This document shows positions 54,771-64,000 of a stretch of DNA of 64,000 nucleotides, piece after piece. This stretch comes from Brachypodium distachyon (Eukaryota > Streptophyta > Magnoliopsida > Poales > Poaceae), in assembly GCF_000005505.3 (NCBI RefSeq), contig NC_016135.3:13300613-13364612 (forward strand), in the 5' to 3' direction. The notes beneath the pieces are model-generated. The model was not told where the DNA came from. It searched no databases and worked only from the letters and a program-made list of their open reading frames with translations. The stretch's first letter is position 1. Every line of letters starts with the position of its first letter. The translations under genes and the position numbers were made by a program.

Positions 54771-57090
54771 ATGGCAGCTTCCGTTCTCTTCTTCTCCCCC
54801 TCCGCTCACTGCCGCTGCATTACGACGGCCACGACCCGAAGCAGGGGAGCACCGTTCTCGGCAGTTTTGCTGCCCCGGTGCCGCAGTCGGCGGCGGCGGT
54901 CGCGCTGCGCGGCGCTGGTGGCGAGAGCCGCGGCTGTGCCTCCCGGCCACGGCTTGCCTCGCTATGAGACTCTGGGTGACGCCAAGGCCGCGCTGTACCA
55001 AGCTCTCCAAGGTTTGAGCGCCGTTTTGTTGCTTTGCTGCCATTTTGGTGCCTGTTTGAGTGTTTGACGATGGTTCTGAACTGAGCTCTGCTTCATGTCT
55101 GTATGCTCTGGAAACAAAACAAAAAAGGTGTCGACAGAGGGATATTCGGCATAACCTCTGCCAAGAGGTCGGAGATTCATGGTCTGGTGGAGCTCCTCGA
55201 GTCCCGGAATCCTACACCGGATCCCACTGACAAACTGCAGGACAAGGTACATAATATTCAGCTACGTACGCTATCCTATGCAGTTTTCAGCTACGGCAAT
55301 TTGAAGCGTTGTTGCATTCTTATCGCATCATTAAGCTTAAGTCTGACTGCTGATTTGGCACCTTTGTAACTTCTGTTAGCTAGCTATATATGGAAGAGTA
55401 ATGCTGGCTTGGTCTGCAAAATTTGAAAAGAGAGAAATATTTTACTAGTTATTTTTAGTAAATACTGATAGTGTGGTGTTGAGAACGTTGGAAGGTAGAT
55501 GGATGTTGGAAGCTCATCTATAGCACAATTTCGATACTGGGGAAAAGGAGAACCAAGTTGGGCCTACGAGATTTCATCAGCCTAGGGGATTTCTTCCAGA
55601 TAATTGATGTCAAAGAGGTTAGTCATGTTGTCCACGAAATTTTGGCAAGCTCATTTTGTAATTTTTGCCGGTTCCTTCTAGTCTTTTCGTACCTCTGTCG
55701 TCGGTACCTCGGCCTGCATATGTTTTCCAGTCAGTACATTTTTCTCCACCAAGCTTGAAGCATTAAAAACTTCTGTACCTCTCTTGACTAGATTTTGAAT
55801 GATAGTGCTGGAATCAATTTGAATGCAGTGACATTAGGATTCTTAGACAATGGCAAGCATGTCAGATTTGTATTTTTAACTGTATAAGGAGTTCTTGAAA
55901 CCAAGTGTTATTCTAAAGATTGTACTTGCCGACAAAGTATGTTTTGATTTTGGTATATCTTGAAATAAATGGAGATTTAGCATCACTTCTGTACACCCAA
56001 AGGAAAAGGCGGTGAATGTCATAAAGTTCAGCGCAAGAGCATTGAAGATATTGTCGGGGCAACTTGCTATCGAAGCATCGTACACTATCGCTACTAAAAC
56101 AGTAAGGACTTCTCTTTTACTCCGTATCATCTATTGTTAAAAAATTTCCTCAGTCTGATTGCTGAGAGCCTGTAATTTCCTCACAGCTTGTAGTGTCTTG
56201 TTTCAGAGAGTGGGTATCAAGCTTCAGAGTTCAACAATCACCCCGGACCAGGTAAACATTATGATCAGTGCCAAAACAAATGACGTTGTTATCCTGAGAA
56301 AGTTGTGAATATTAATGGAACACTACTTAGCTGTAAAGGCAACATAGAGAGAAAAATTCCTGGATTTAAAATTCAGGGACAAGAGTACAATCCAGGGAGA
56401 CAATTTCCCCCAGAAGAGTAAAATAAAATCCAGGGACAGTTACTGATAATATTTCACGAAAATTTGACAGAGACAATTGGGGAACCAGAATTCACTATGT
56501 TTATCTGAGGAACAAGAATGATACCCTAGACTTCCACTTATCTAATGTTCAACATAGAGAGACAAATTCCTGGATTTAAAATTCAGGGACAAGCGTACAA
56601 TTCAGGAGACAATTTCCCCCAAAAGAGTAAAATAAAATCCAGGGACAGTTACTGATATATTTCACGAAAATTTGACAGAGACAATTGGGGAACAAGAATT
56701 CACTATGTTTATCTGAGGAACAAGAATAATACCCTGGACTTCCACTTATCTAATGTTTATTTTGACCGTTTTGCACATTGGGCTATGCAGCTGATGAATA
56801 TCTTCCAGAAGAACTATGACATGCTCCTTGCTATATTTAATCCTGAAGGTTGGCTCGAGATAACGTATCCTTTTGATAGTGCAGACTACCATATGCTGCT
56901 ACACTTTTATGTTCTCTGTTATTCTTCTACCTTTACACATAGAAGTGGCAAATTACCGAGTTTGCATACACAGTCAGACAGTCTTCCTCCTCAAATTTTG
57001 ATTAGATATGTCGACGAGTCCCTACGGATCGGAAGAGATGACAAGGAAAACATCTTCGTGCTGGAGAGAACAGGCCCTTCAGAAATTTGA
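54771..57090 (+). CDS. Plastid fibrillin (PAP/fibrillin family, FBN5-like)
   Basis: Seven exons: 54771-55011, 55128-55246, 55495-55617, 56003-56101, 56207-56251, 56791-56864, 57006-57090, all GT-AG, joined frame 261 aa. The first about 60 residues are Ser/Arg/Ala-rich without acids, typical of a chloroplast transit peptide. The body has family landmarks: [71 protein letters not shown] and [20 protein letters not shown]. Fibrillins are lipid-associated plastid proteins of plastoglobules and thylakoid stroma. This sequence most resembles FBN5, reported to bind solanesyl diphosphate synthase in plastoquinone synthesis. Assignment to FBN5 rather than another clade is from memory of its motifs. 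Intron 5 contains a 210-bp tandem repeat. Confidence 0.9.
56341..56757. repeat. 210-bp tandem duplication in FBN5 intron 5
   Basis: AACATAGAGAGA.AAATTCC begins at 56341 and 56551; each copy ends CTTCCACTTATCTAATGTT. About 95 percent identical, hence recent. Confidence 0.92.
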
Positions 57091-57856
57091 GAACATTTAC
57101 AAAGCAAAACTGTCTGCAGACATCTTTGAGTGCAACGACACTCCAAGAAGGAGTTAACGTCCACATACGGCGCATCATTCTTTCTTTACGAGCATAGAAA
57201 CATTTCCATTCTTTGGAGAAATTTTTTGCAAGTCCGGAAGTGTCATGTAAGTATGTAAACTATGTAAGTTCAGTTACATAGAGAATCGGTAAAATCCGCC
57301 AAAATCTTAGAGAGGAAATAAACTACTGTCAGATTTTTTGAAGTACTGTACATCGTTGCTCAGGTATTCATCCTTCCTTGTAAGAGCAAGACACCTTTGG
57401 AAACTACTCTAGTCTCCAAAATTTGCAGCCGTGGAGATATTCTTCCTTGGAAACTAGTCTCCAAAATTGGCAGCTTTGGGGTTATATATTCTTCCTTGGA
57501 AACAAGTCTGAAAAAATTTGCAGCCTTGGAGAAAACCGACGACGCGCGCCCCGGCCGGCCGCCAGTTCGACCGTACAGCGCGGCAGCAGCATACCTGTGC
57601 CATGACGTCAGCCTGCCACCGCTCTCCGTCCTCGCACGTACATGTCCCTGTGCGCGAAGACGCGTTCATAGGTTCTTGCAAAGCTTGTGTACGGACAACG
57701 CGACACAGGCCTCGGTTTCACCAAAAACACAAGAGAACCCCCGGCGCTTCGCTAACACCCTATACGTCTGTACATAAGCATTCCAAGGGGATTGATTTTG
57801 TTCTGTTTTGAAAGTGCATTCGAGGAGAATCAAAGTAAGCAGCTAGGGTAGCGATC
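57091..57856. other. Intergenic between FBN5 and WAT1-type gene
   Basis: Contains the small minisatellite at 57392-57535. The 126-codon open frame starting at 57397 covers that repeat and a GC-rich patch and has no family match; no gene is supported. Confidence 0.35.
57392..57535. repeat. Three-copy ~50-bp minisatellite
   Basis: Copies of CTTGGAAACTAGTCTCCAAA followed by TTGGCAGC.TTGG and TATTCTTC start near 57392, 57446 and 57496. Confidence 0.75.
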
Positions 57857-59786
57857 ATGGGGATCGGCGCGGGAGGTGGCGCCCTTGACGCCGCGAGGCC
57901 GGCGGCGGCGATGGTGTTGGTGGAGTTCATCTTCTCGGCGCTGCAGATCTTCATCAAGCTGGCGCTGGACGACGGCATGGACGAGCGCGTCCTCGTCGCC
58001 TACCGCCTCATGTTCGGCGCCGCCTTCCTCTGCCCCGTCGCCTTCCTCCTCGAGAGGTGCATGCAATGGAATGGAATGGATGGATGCCTCCGTACAATGC
58101 CAGTAGTATCTAACCATTTACCTTCATTGTATTAGCATACTTTTATTAGATATGATTAACACGGCTGTTTGTGTGATTTTTAGGAAGAAAAGGCCACCAC
58201 TAACCATGAAGGTGGCGACAGGGTTATTCTTGTGTGGACTTTTCGGGTAACTTCCCTTTGGTGACCTTGCTTACTGAAGTATGATAATCCTGTCTCTTTA
58301 ATTAGCCGAAAAAAAAACAGTGTGGCTTATTAATTCTGTTGTATGTGACTGTACTTACTACATTCTTTGTTCACATACACCTGCAGAATTACCATAAATC
58401 AGAACCTGTTAGTGTTTGCCATCAAGTTGACGAATTCCACGACCATCGTTACAGCTCTCAGCAACCTCACCCCTCAATCTACCTTCATCGTTGCAATCTT
58501 GAGCAGGTCGTACTACATCACCATTTGTTTCACTAAATCTTATGCTGGCTTTTGTCAGTGTTTAAAATTCAGAAACAAAAGTACTTTGGTCCTCAACTCC
58601 TCACTGGAAATTTCATGAAATTATGATGATTGTTTACCAATATTTGATTCTAGTTTCAAACAAAAATACTTTGGTCCGACAAACTCTTGAAGGCTTTGCC
58701 AAGGAAAATAACCTGTTTTTTTTCTTGTTCTTGGAAAACTGCAATCTCCGATAAATTTCTAGGCCCCAAACGGATCATTAACATTGGTTGTCGTCCAAAT
58801 TGAATTTTTGAACCCAAAGAACAGGATGGAGACCCTGAAGCTCAAAAAGCCCAGCGGTCGAGCGAAACTGGGGGGAACGCTGGTCGGGCTGGGCGGCGCG
58901 ATGCTGCTGACGTTCTACAAAGGCCCAGAGATCAAGTTCCTCCACCATCTGGCCCACGGGCTTAATAGCCACGCCCACGGCAACCACAAGCAGCTCCTGA
59001 TCCCGCCGCCGGCCGCCGGCACCCGGATCCTCGGCTCGTTCCTCGCCATCACCAGCTGCTTCAGCTTCGCGATCTGGCTCACGATCCAGGCCAAAGTAAG
59101 CCAGGTTTACCCGTGCCACTACTCCATCGCCGCGCTGGTGTGCGTCTTCGGCGCGATGCAGTCCACTCTGCTCGCGCTCTGCATGCACCGGGACGCCGAC
59201 CATTGGAGGCTCGGGCTCAACGTCAGGCTCTACTCCTCGGCTTACGCGGTAACCAATCAAGTGACCTATCAGGATCACTGCTTCCTGAAATTAGCATGCA
59301 TCATTTTAATTCATGTTGATTTCAGATCTTTTTAGTTTCTTGATTGGTTGATTGATGCGCGCAGGGTATCGTGGCCTCCGGGTCCGCATTCCCGCTGATG
59401 TCGTGGTGCCTGCGGAAGAAAGGGCCCCTCTACGTCTCCATGTTCGGGCCTCTCATCGTCGTCTTCGTCGCCGTCATGAGCTCCATTGTTCTTGAGGAGA
59501 CCCTGCACCTCGGAATGTACATGATGCATGTGGATTCTGTTCGAGTTTCTCACTGCGACTCGTGCGCGCGTGTGATGTGATGCCATTTTTGTTTTGCAGC
59601 GTGCTTGGTGCTGTCCTGATTGTGGCGGGGCTGTACATGGTGCTGTGGGGCAAGGCGAGAGAGCAGGAGGAGGATGAGAAGGAGGAAGAAGAAGAAGCCG
59701 ATGCGCCAAAGGTTGTCAGTCAGGACGAAGAGCTGGGCAAGGAACCCATTCCCCCGGCTGATCATGGTGAGAAAGAACGGGGATAA
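57857..59786 (+). CDS. WAT1-related (nodulin MtN21/EamA-like) transporter
   Basis: Six exons: 57857-58056, 58184-58246, 58387-58506, 58825-59248, 59365-59516, 59600-59786, all GT-AG, joined frame 381 aa, the usual WAT1-family size with about ten membrane helices in two EamA repeats. Recognisable blocks are VLVEFIFSALQIFIKLALDDG, LVAYRLMFGAAFLCP, TGLFLCGLFGITINQNLL, NLTPQSTFIVAI, GTLVGLGGAMLLTFYKGPEI, then repeat two with SFAIWLTIQAKVSQVYPCHY, GIVASGSAFPLMSWCLRKKG and GPLYVSMFGPLIVV...GAVLIVAGLYMVLWGK. A Glu/Asp-rich cytosolic tail follows. Family members move auxin, amino acids or other metabolites; the substrate here is unknown. The cytosolic loop after TM5 carries an unusual His-rich stretch (HHLAHGLNSHAHGNH). 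Confidence 0.92.
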
Positions 59787-60027
59787 TTTGGTGCTGTCAA
59801 GGAATTGGAGGACCAGCATGTACACACAAATGTTCTTTCATGCTGTTTCCCTTTCCTTTTGGATACCCTGACGTTCCAATAAATTATTAGGAGGCTTTTG
59901 TTTTTTGACATCGATCATACGAGGCTTACCAGGAGATCGTCCACATGCCAAGGTGTTGCAAGCGCACTAGTCAAAAAACGACGCCACCGTCAAGGGATAT
60001 AACTCAAACCCCCATCACTAAATTGTA
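59787..60027. other. 3' flank of WAT1-type gene
   Basis: Probable 3' UTR and intergenic DNA. No gene is seen. Confidence 0.35.
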
Positions 60028-60108
60028 CTTTCTCAGATCCTAAATTTTTGTCATTGTTTTAGTACAAATTTGAACTAAAACAACGATAAAAATTTAGAAT
60101 CGGAGAAA
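60028..60108. mobile_element. Degenerate short Stowaway MITE
   Basis: CTTTCTCAGATCCTAAATTT pairs with AAATTTAGAATCGGAGAAA, with TA at 60026-60027 and 60109-60110. About 81 bp, interior GTTTTAGT...ACTAAAAC also inverted. Confidence 0.7.
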
Positions 60109-60374
60109 TACCAAACAGGGCCAAGCCTGAGATTTAACCCAGGCATCATGTTGCAATGTCCGATAACATTGCCTTCAAAAAGAGAACTTGGGAGACGTCA
60201 TCCTCCCTAGGTCGACACAATGGCAAGACCTAGGTTTTGATCCTGGATAGCCGATACGGAAGCTGCGGGCTGAAGCCTCAAAGAATAGACACCACACCGT
60301 CTTTGTTTCTGCAATCATCCTTGCCGATTACCTCAATACCACTTCAAAAGTTCAAAGCCACCTAGCAGACAGTA

Positions 60375-60487
60375 CTTCCTCCATCCCATATTAAGTGACG
60401 AAATATTACATGTATTTAGACACTTTTTGGGTATAAATACATCTATATTTGAACAAATTTAAGTCAGTTAATATGGGACGAAGGGAG
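60375..60487. mobile_element. Stowaway MITE
   Basis: CTTCCTCCATCCCATATTAA / inverted TTAATATGGGACGAAGGGAG, TA at 60373-60374 and 60488-60489. Internal motif GAAATATTACATGTATTTAG shared with 4873 and (inverted) with 60683. Confidence 0.88.
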
Positions 60488-60682
60488 TAGTTGCCACAAC
60501 GTCTACCACCAAAATAAACCAACTTATACCGGAAAAGGAGATGCCTCGGTGACAGCCAAAACGGCTCGTTGGAGTACACTTTAGGAGGGAGGACACGCGC
60601 AGAACAACAACAAAAATATATATGGAAAGAACGGAATGCCACACAGCAAGGCCGATACATCACAAGCCAAATGTCGTACGTA

Positions 60683-60795
60683 CTCCTTCCGATCCATATT
60701 ACTTGTCTCAAATTTACCCAAATATGAATGTATCTATGTTTAAAAAGCGTCTAGATACATGTAATATTTCAACAAGTAATATGGATCGGAGAGAG
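60683..60795. mobile_element. Stowaway MITE, opposite orientation
   Basis: CTCCTTCCGATCCATATTAC / inverted GTAATATGGATCGGAGAGAG, TA at 60681-60682 and 60796-60797. Its interior is the inverse of that at 60375. Confidence 0.88.
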
Positions 60796-60797
60796 TA

Positions 60798-61433
60798 CAT
60801 TAATGTCGTACCCTCTAGAGCAGTCCCTGCCGACCTTATATACTCGGTCAGCTTAGGGTATATTACAAGCCTTATCCTAAGTCTCATTGAAACCGACTAC
60901 GTCCCTTGTCTTGTAGAACAAGTGTTGCTCGTCGTACGAGGCCTAGGCTTCTCTCTGTGGTCTGCTTGGCACTAATATCTTCCTCCTGGGCCTACCCGGT
61001 TGGGTATTCCCTCATGAAACATTTCTACTCAAAACTCCAAATCATTGTGAATAAACTTGTTATAATCCAAAAGATCATATTTGGATGCCTGCCATTAATT
61101 ATTTGCAGTAATGGGTATAATAAATGCATTTATTTTGGCTGCAAATATAGGAGGTTGGAAAGATATATTGCTATTTCCTTGTCAAATATGGAGTATATTT
61201 CCTTGTCAAATATGGAGTATATGAAGTATTTATTATTGGATTCCGAGCTAGGTATAATTTTGGTTTTAGATATTTGCTATTTTAGGGAATATCCTTTTAG
61301 ATTTTTGCTCTTATAAAGATGACAATCTGTTTAGGGTAGACATTGCTATTCCCATATCATATATTCACTATTGGATTCTGAGCCAGATATGTTACTCTCA
61401 TGAAGATGACAATCTGTGACCGGCTTGCGGTTT
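60798..61433. other. Intergenic, no gene seen
   Basis: AT-rich sequence with short duplicated phrases (TTTCCTTGTCAAATATGGAG twice around 61177-61212; GGATTCTGAGC-type twice). No gene. Confidence 0.3.
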
Positions 61434-61442
61434 CTTACGTGT

Positions 61443-62204
61443 GGAGAGAATATCTAGTGCTCCGAGGCATGAGGTGCTCCCAAATAGTGTCGTGCTCCAG
61501 AGCCATCTAGACCGCTTGATTTAAATCCAATGGATAGAACTAGAGCATTTGACAGTTTTTCATTTAGATCCTTATGTTTTTTGTGAATCAACCCGCACTA
61601 CACTCCTCTCTAGTCAGACTGAGCCCATCTCATTGGTATATTTGTTGGTATATGGTATAAGAATGATATATTTCATTGGTATATGGTATATGAATGGTAG
61701 ATGTCATTGATATATGGTATGCCATTGCTATATGTTATTGATATATGGATTAAGAAAACATGTGGGCTGGTAGAAATGTTATATCAATGAAATAATATAT
61801 GCTCATGAAATTATCAACAAAGTTTCAATGATATATCAATGAACATTACCAAAGTTTCAATGATATATCAATAATGTACATATGAATTGTATATGTAGAC
61901 TGCAGGTGGATTTTGACAAAGCTCAGTGGTGTAAATGAAAAAATGAATAGAGAGAGGAGTGGAGTGCGGTTTGATTGTGACAAAGATCAAGGCTATAAAT
62001 GAAAATTGACTAGAGAGAGGACTGGAGTGCGGTTGATTTTGACAGAGCTCAAGGGTGTAAATGAAAATGACTAGAGAGGAGTGTAGTGCGGTTGATTCAC
62101 AGAAAACTTAAGATCTGAATTAAAAACTATCAAATGCCCTAACTCTATAGGAGCATGGCACAATTTGGGAGCACTCATGCCACAGGAGCACTGGATATTC
62201 TCTA
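61443..62204. mobile_element. Mutator-like non-autonomous element
   Basis: Long imperfect terminal inverted repeats (about 61443-61614 against 62069-62204): AGAGAATATCTAGTGCTCC on the left, inverted GGAGCACTGGATATTCTCT on the right. Flanks CTTACGTGT (61434-61442) and CTTACATGT (62205-62213) form a 9-bp target duplication with one change, the Mutator length. The inner part of the right arm (GAGAGGAGTGGAGTGCGGTT) is tandemly triplicated, and the centre is rich in TATATGGTAT. No transposase coding. Confidence 0.82.
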
Positions 62205-62462
62205 CTTACATGTGGTGCAATTTCAATCGGAGATTTGCTAACTGTACGAAATCTACTAGTACAACTTACGTACGATGCAGAGCCAAACTAATGGTCCCAC
62301 AACAATCAGGGCTTGGGATTTGGGCCTTGGAGAATCGGCAGAAAATTCAGTATCGTACGCCGGCAGTTCTGTACAATTTTCAAAGGCATGGCATGAAGCA
62401 CGATAACAGTGATTAGACATGTTCAGATTTGCTATAGACTGATTTTTAGTTAGAGGTAAGTT

Positions 62463-62477
62463 TTTTTTTTTGCGAGA
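62463..62477 (-). mobile_element. Ultra-short TPRT-like insertion (15 bp)
   Basis: The minus strand reads TCTCGCAAAAAAAAA, between two perfect 15-bp repeats AGTTAGAGGTAAGTT (62448-62462 and 62478-62492). Confidence 0.72.
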
Positions 62478-62752
62478 AGTTAGAGGTAAGTTAATTCCTC
62501 AGACATTGGATGTGGCCCTTGCTTTCAGATTAGGAAGGAACCATGGAAAGAGAAGAGTGAGATTTGCCTAGTAATTCAAGCATACGCCATTCAAATCCTG
62601 GAAAGAAAAACACACGCACGTTCATTGATTTTTGTCCCCTACCCCTAGTGTCTCGTGACACCCAAAGCGTACACTTTCGACCTCGATTGATACATGCATG
62701 ATAGTACTACTCTACTACAATTGATCTGCGAGGAGATCATGTTGTTAATTGT

Positions 62753-63218
62753 TCAGCGGGCCGTGACGGCGATCTTCATGCCTCTCTCACAGTGCCCCGG
62801 CTTGCCGCAGATGAAGAAGGTCATGCCGCGGCTGAGGGTGATGCGGTCGTCACCGGAGCTGTACACCATCGCGTTGGCGGGGATCTAGCTTGCACATGCT
62901 GCATGACAAGTTGTCCACCACCATCACGTTGTGCATCTTGGGGTTGTAGCTGAACTTGCAAGTAAGAAGCACCCATCGCCCCATCATCAGCGATCAAAGC
63001 TCAAATCAACGTACTTACTCAGCGAAACGGCCCTTATAATACTTACCGAGCAAATCTCCTGCCTTGAAGGGCTTGTAGTTGGGCCATCCAATGACACCGA
63101 GAGACCAGCCTTTGCTGTCTCCGACGGGCCACACCCTCGGCTGCGCCATCGCCAACTCAAGCATCACGAAAGCAAGAAGCAACCCAAGCCCGACCTTGCT
63201 GCTGCTTCCCCGTGCCAT
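62753..63218 (-). pseudogene. Plantacyanin (basic blue protein)-like gene with broken exon 2
   Basis: Exon 1 (63218-63047) gives a signal peptide (GLGLLLAFVMLELAMA) followed by VWPVGDSKGWSLGVIGWPNY and KPFKAGDLL, ending at a GTAAGT donor, typical of phytocyanins. Exon 2 (about 62954-62753) reads FSYNPKMHNVMVVDNLS, then after a one-base frame change ANAMVYSSGDDRITLSRG and FFICGKPGHCERGMKIAV to a stop at 62753. All four blue-copper ligands are encoded (His in KMHNV; Cys, His and Met in CGKPGHCERGM). The frame change near 62885-62893 and a splice junction that does not restore FSYNP in phase mean no continuous protein is made from the sequence as given. It is either a recent pseudogene or a gene with sequence errors. 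Confidence 0.72.
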
Positions 63219-63303
63219 TGCTACTTTCGCACAAGATGTGTGTGCGATCTAGGGGATGATGGCAGGTTGATTCTTCTTGTACGTAGTCCTTGAGCCCCCC
63301 CTG

Positions 63304-63313
63304 TTATATAGGC
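63304..63313 (-). promoter_or_regulatory. TATA box of the plantacyanin-like gene
   Basis: The minus strand reads CCTATATAAC about 85 bp upstream of the ATG at 63218. Confidence 0.6.
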
Positions 63314-63416
63314 ACATAAACGGCGCTTCATCTTGATCTAGATTTTGTGTATATGGTAATAATTCAATGTGAATATAAGGATAAGGAACCAAATATTTGG
63401 TACGATGCTACTTGTG

Positions 63417-63650
63417 GCTTTCTTGACAAAATTGGCTAGTAAAATTACCTTTTTTATAAGAGTAACTTTCACAAAAACCACATCTCTTGCATGTGCCCAG
63501 GGTTTCACAAAACCACGATTGCTGCTTTCTTGACAAAATTGACTAGTAAAATTACCTTTGTTGCAAGAGTAACTTTCACAAAAACCTCATCTCTTGCATG
63601 TGCGCAGGGTTTCACAAAACCACGTTGCTGCTAATAGTCTGATGAAACCA
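63417..63650. repeat. 117-bp tandem duplication
   Basis: GCTTTCTTGACAAAATTG starts at 63417 and 63534; the copies share AGAGTAACTTTCACAAAAAC and GGGTTTCACAAAACCACG. More than 90 percent identical. Confidence 0.88.
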
Positions 63651-63985
63651 CAACTATTCGGACATTCTTTCTCGCAAAACCTAAATCGGGCAGATTAAGA
63701 CATTCAATGGTATTTCCGATAGGTGGGCCCCACCTGTCATATGTCACGTAGCTTACCCGGCTCGTTCCGTCGTCATGTCACCTTAACGGCTAACGGGTCG
63801 GGTCGGGTTGTAATGTGACATGGCAATGAAATTGAGCCGGATAAGCCAGGTGACATATGATAGGTGGGCCCGACCTGTCGAAAATACCACCAAATGTCCC
63901 TGCTGATTTTTGTTTTGCGAGAAGAGTTGTCTGAATAGTTTTGGTTTTTTGAGACTATTATCAACAACCTTAGTTTTGTGAAACC
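63627..63985. repeat. Imperfect 360-bp palindrome
   Basis: Left arm blocks AATAGTCTGATGAAACCACAAC, CTATTCGGACATTCTTTCTCG, GGTGGGCCCCACCTGTCATA and GTCACGTAGCTTACCCGGCTC recur inverted on the right (GAGCCGGATAAGCCAGGTGAC, TATGATAGGTGGGCCC, CGAGAAGAGTTGTCTGAATAG, TTTTGAGACTATT). It behaves like a foldback element or TIR-rich MITE; ends and target duplication were not resolved, partly because the window ends. Confidence 0.65.
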
Positions 63986-64000
63986 TTAATCGCAAGAAGT

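Noticed and set aside
1..64000. CRISPR arrays, rRNA or functional tRNA genes, organellar inserts, viral genes
   Set aside because: None found by eye; repeats present are eukaryotic minisatellite and transposon structures.

Overview
The window is nuclear DNA from a grass, most likely a pooid cereal or wild relative. The gene set is plant-specific: G-type lectin S-receptor kinases, a WAT1-type transporter, a plastid fibrillin, a phytocyanin and an exocyst SEC5. Genes have many short GT-AG introns. Intergenic and intronic DNA carries Stowaway MITEs with TA target duplications, hAT MITEs with 8-bp duplications, a Helitron 3' end, LTR remnants and LINE-like tails. There is no bacterial, organellar or viral gene content and no CRISPR array.

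Layout. 1-9.5 kb is repeat territory: a gypsy-like LTR remnant, a truncated LINE, a copia-like LTR, a MITE, a 1.37-kb minisatellite with higher-order structure, and a P-type Ca2+-ATPase relic. 9.67-12.1 kb holds a five-exon cytoplasmic-type protein kinase whose C-terminus is cut short by a frameshift. 14.6-30 kb is a receptor-kinase cluster: two intact tandem G-type lectin S-receptor-like kinases (22.7-25.4 and 27.3-30.0 kb, + strand), two inverted pseudogene copies (14.9-16.75 and 18.4-20.8 kb, - strand) that come from one segmental duplication, and two C-terminal relics (+ strand). 31.6-38.5 kb is a seven-exon MINDY-3/FAM188-type deubiquitinase (- strand). Its catalytic-cysteine exon is a 79-nt exon between two transposon-filled introns. 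39.8-42.9 kb holds an RNA-binding-protein relic and several transposons.

43.4-53.7 kb is a complete 21-exon SEC5 exocyst gene. 54.8-57.1 kb is a seven-exon fibrillin (FBN5 type). 57.9-59.8 kb is a six-exon WAT1/EamA transporter. 60-62.2 kb is a MITE cluster plus a Mutator-like element. 62.75-63.2 kb is a plantacyanin-like gene with a broken second exon. The window ends in tandem and inverted repeats. All spliced models of the intact genes were joined by hand and are in frame: MINDY3 643 aa, SEC5 1091 aa, FBN5 261 aa, WAT1-type 381 aa.

The most unusual signals are: (1) at least eight insertions of only 11-20 bp, each an A-run headed by a short YCTCGC/CTCTC-like motif and each flanked by a 13-17-bp duplication of the target, which look like extremely 5'-truncated target-primed reverse-transcription events; (2) the 22-bp monomer/11-mer higher-order minisatellite; (3) a 264-bp SMART/TRIM-like LTR retrotransposon inside an oversized Stowaway-type element in the MINDY3 intron; (4) a small downstream exon, conserved in frame between the two intact receptor kinases, that would replace their annotated C-termini.
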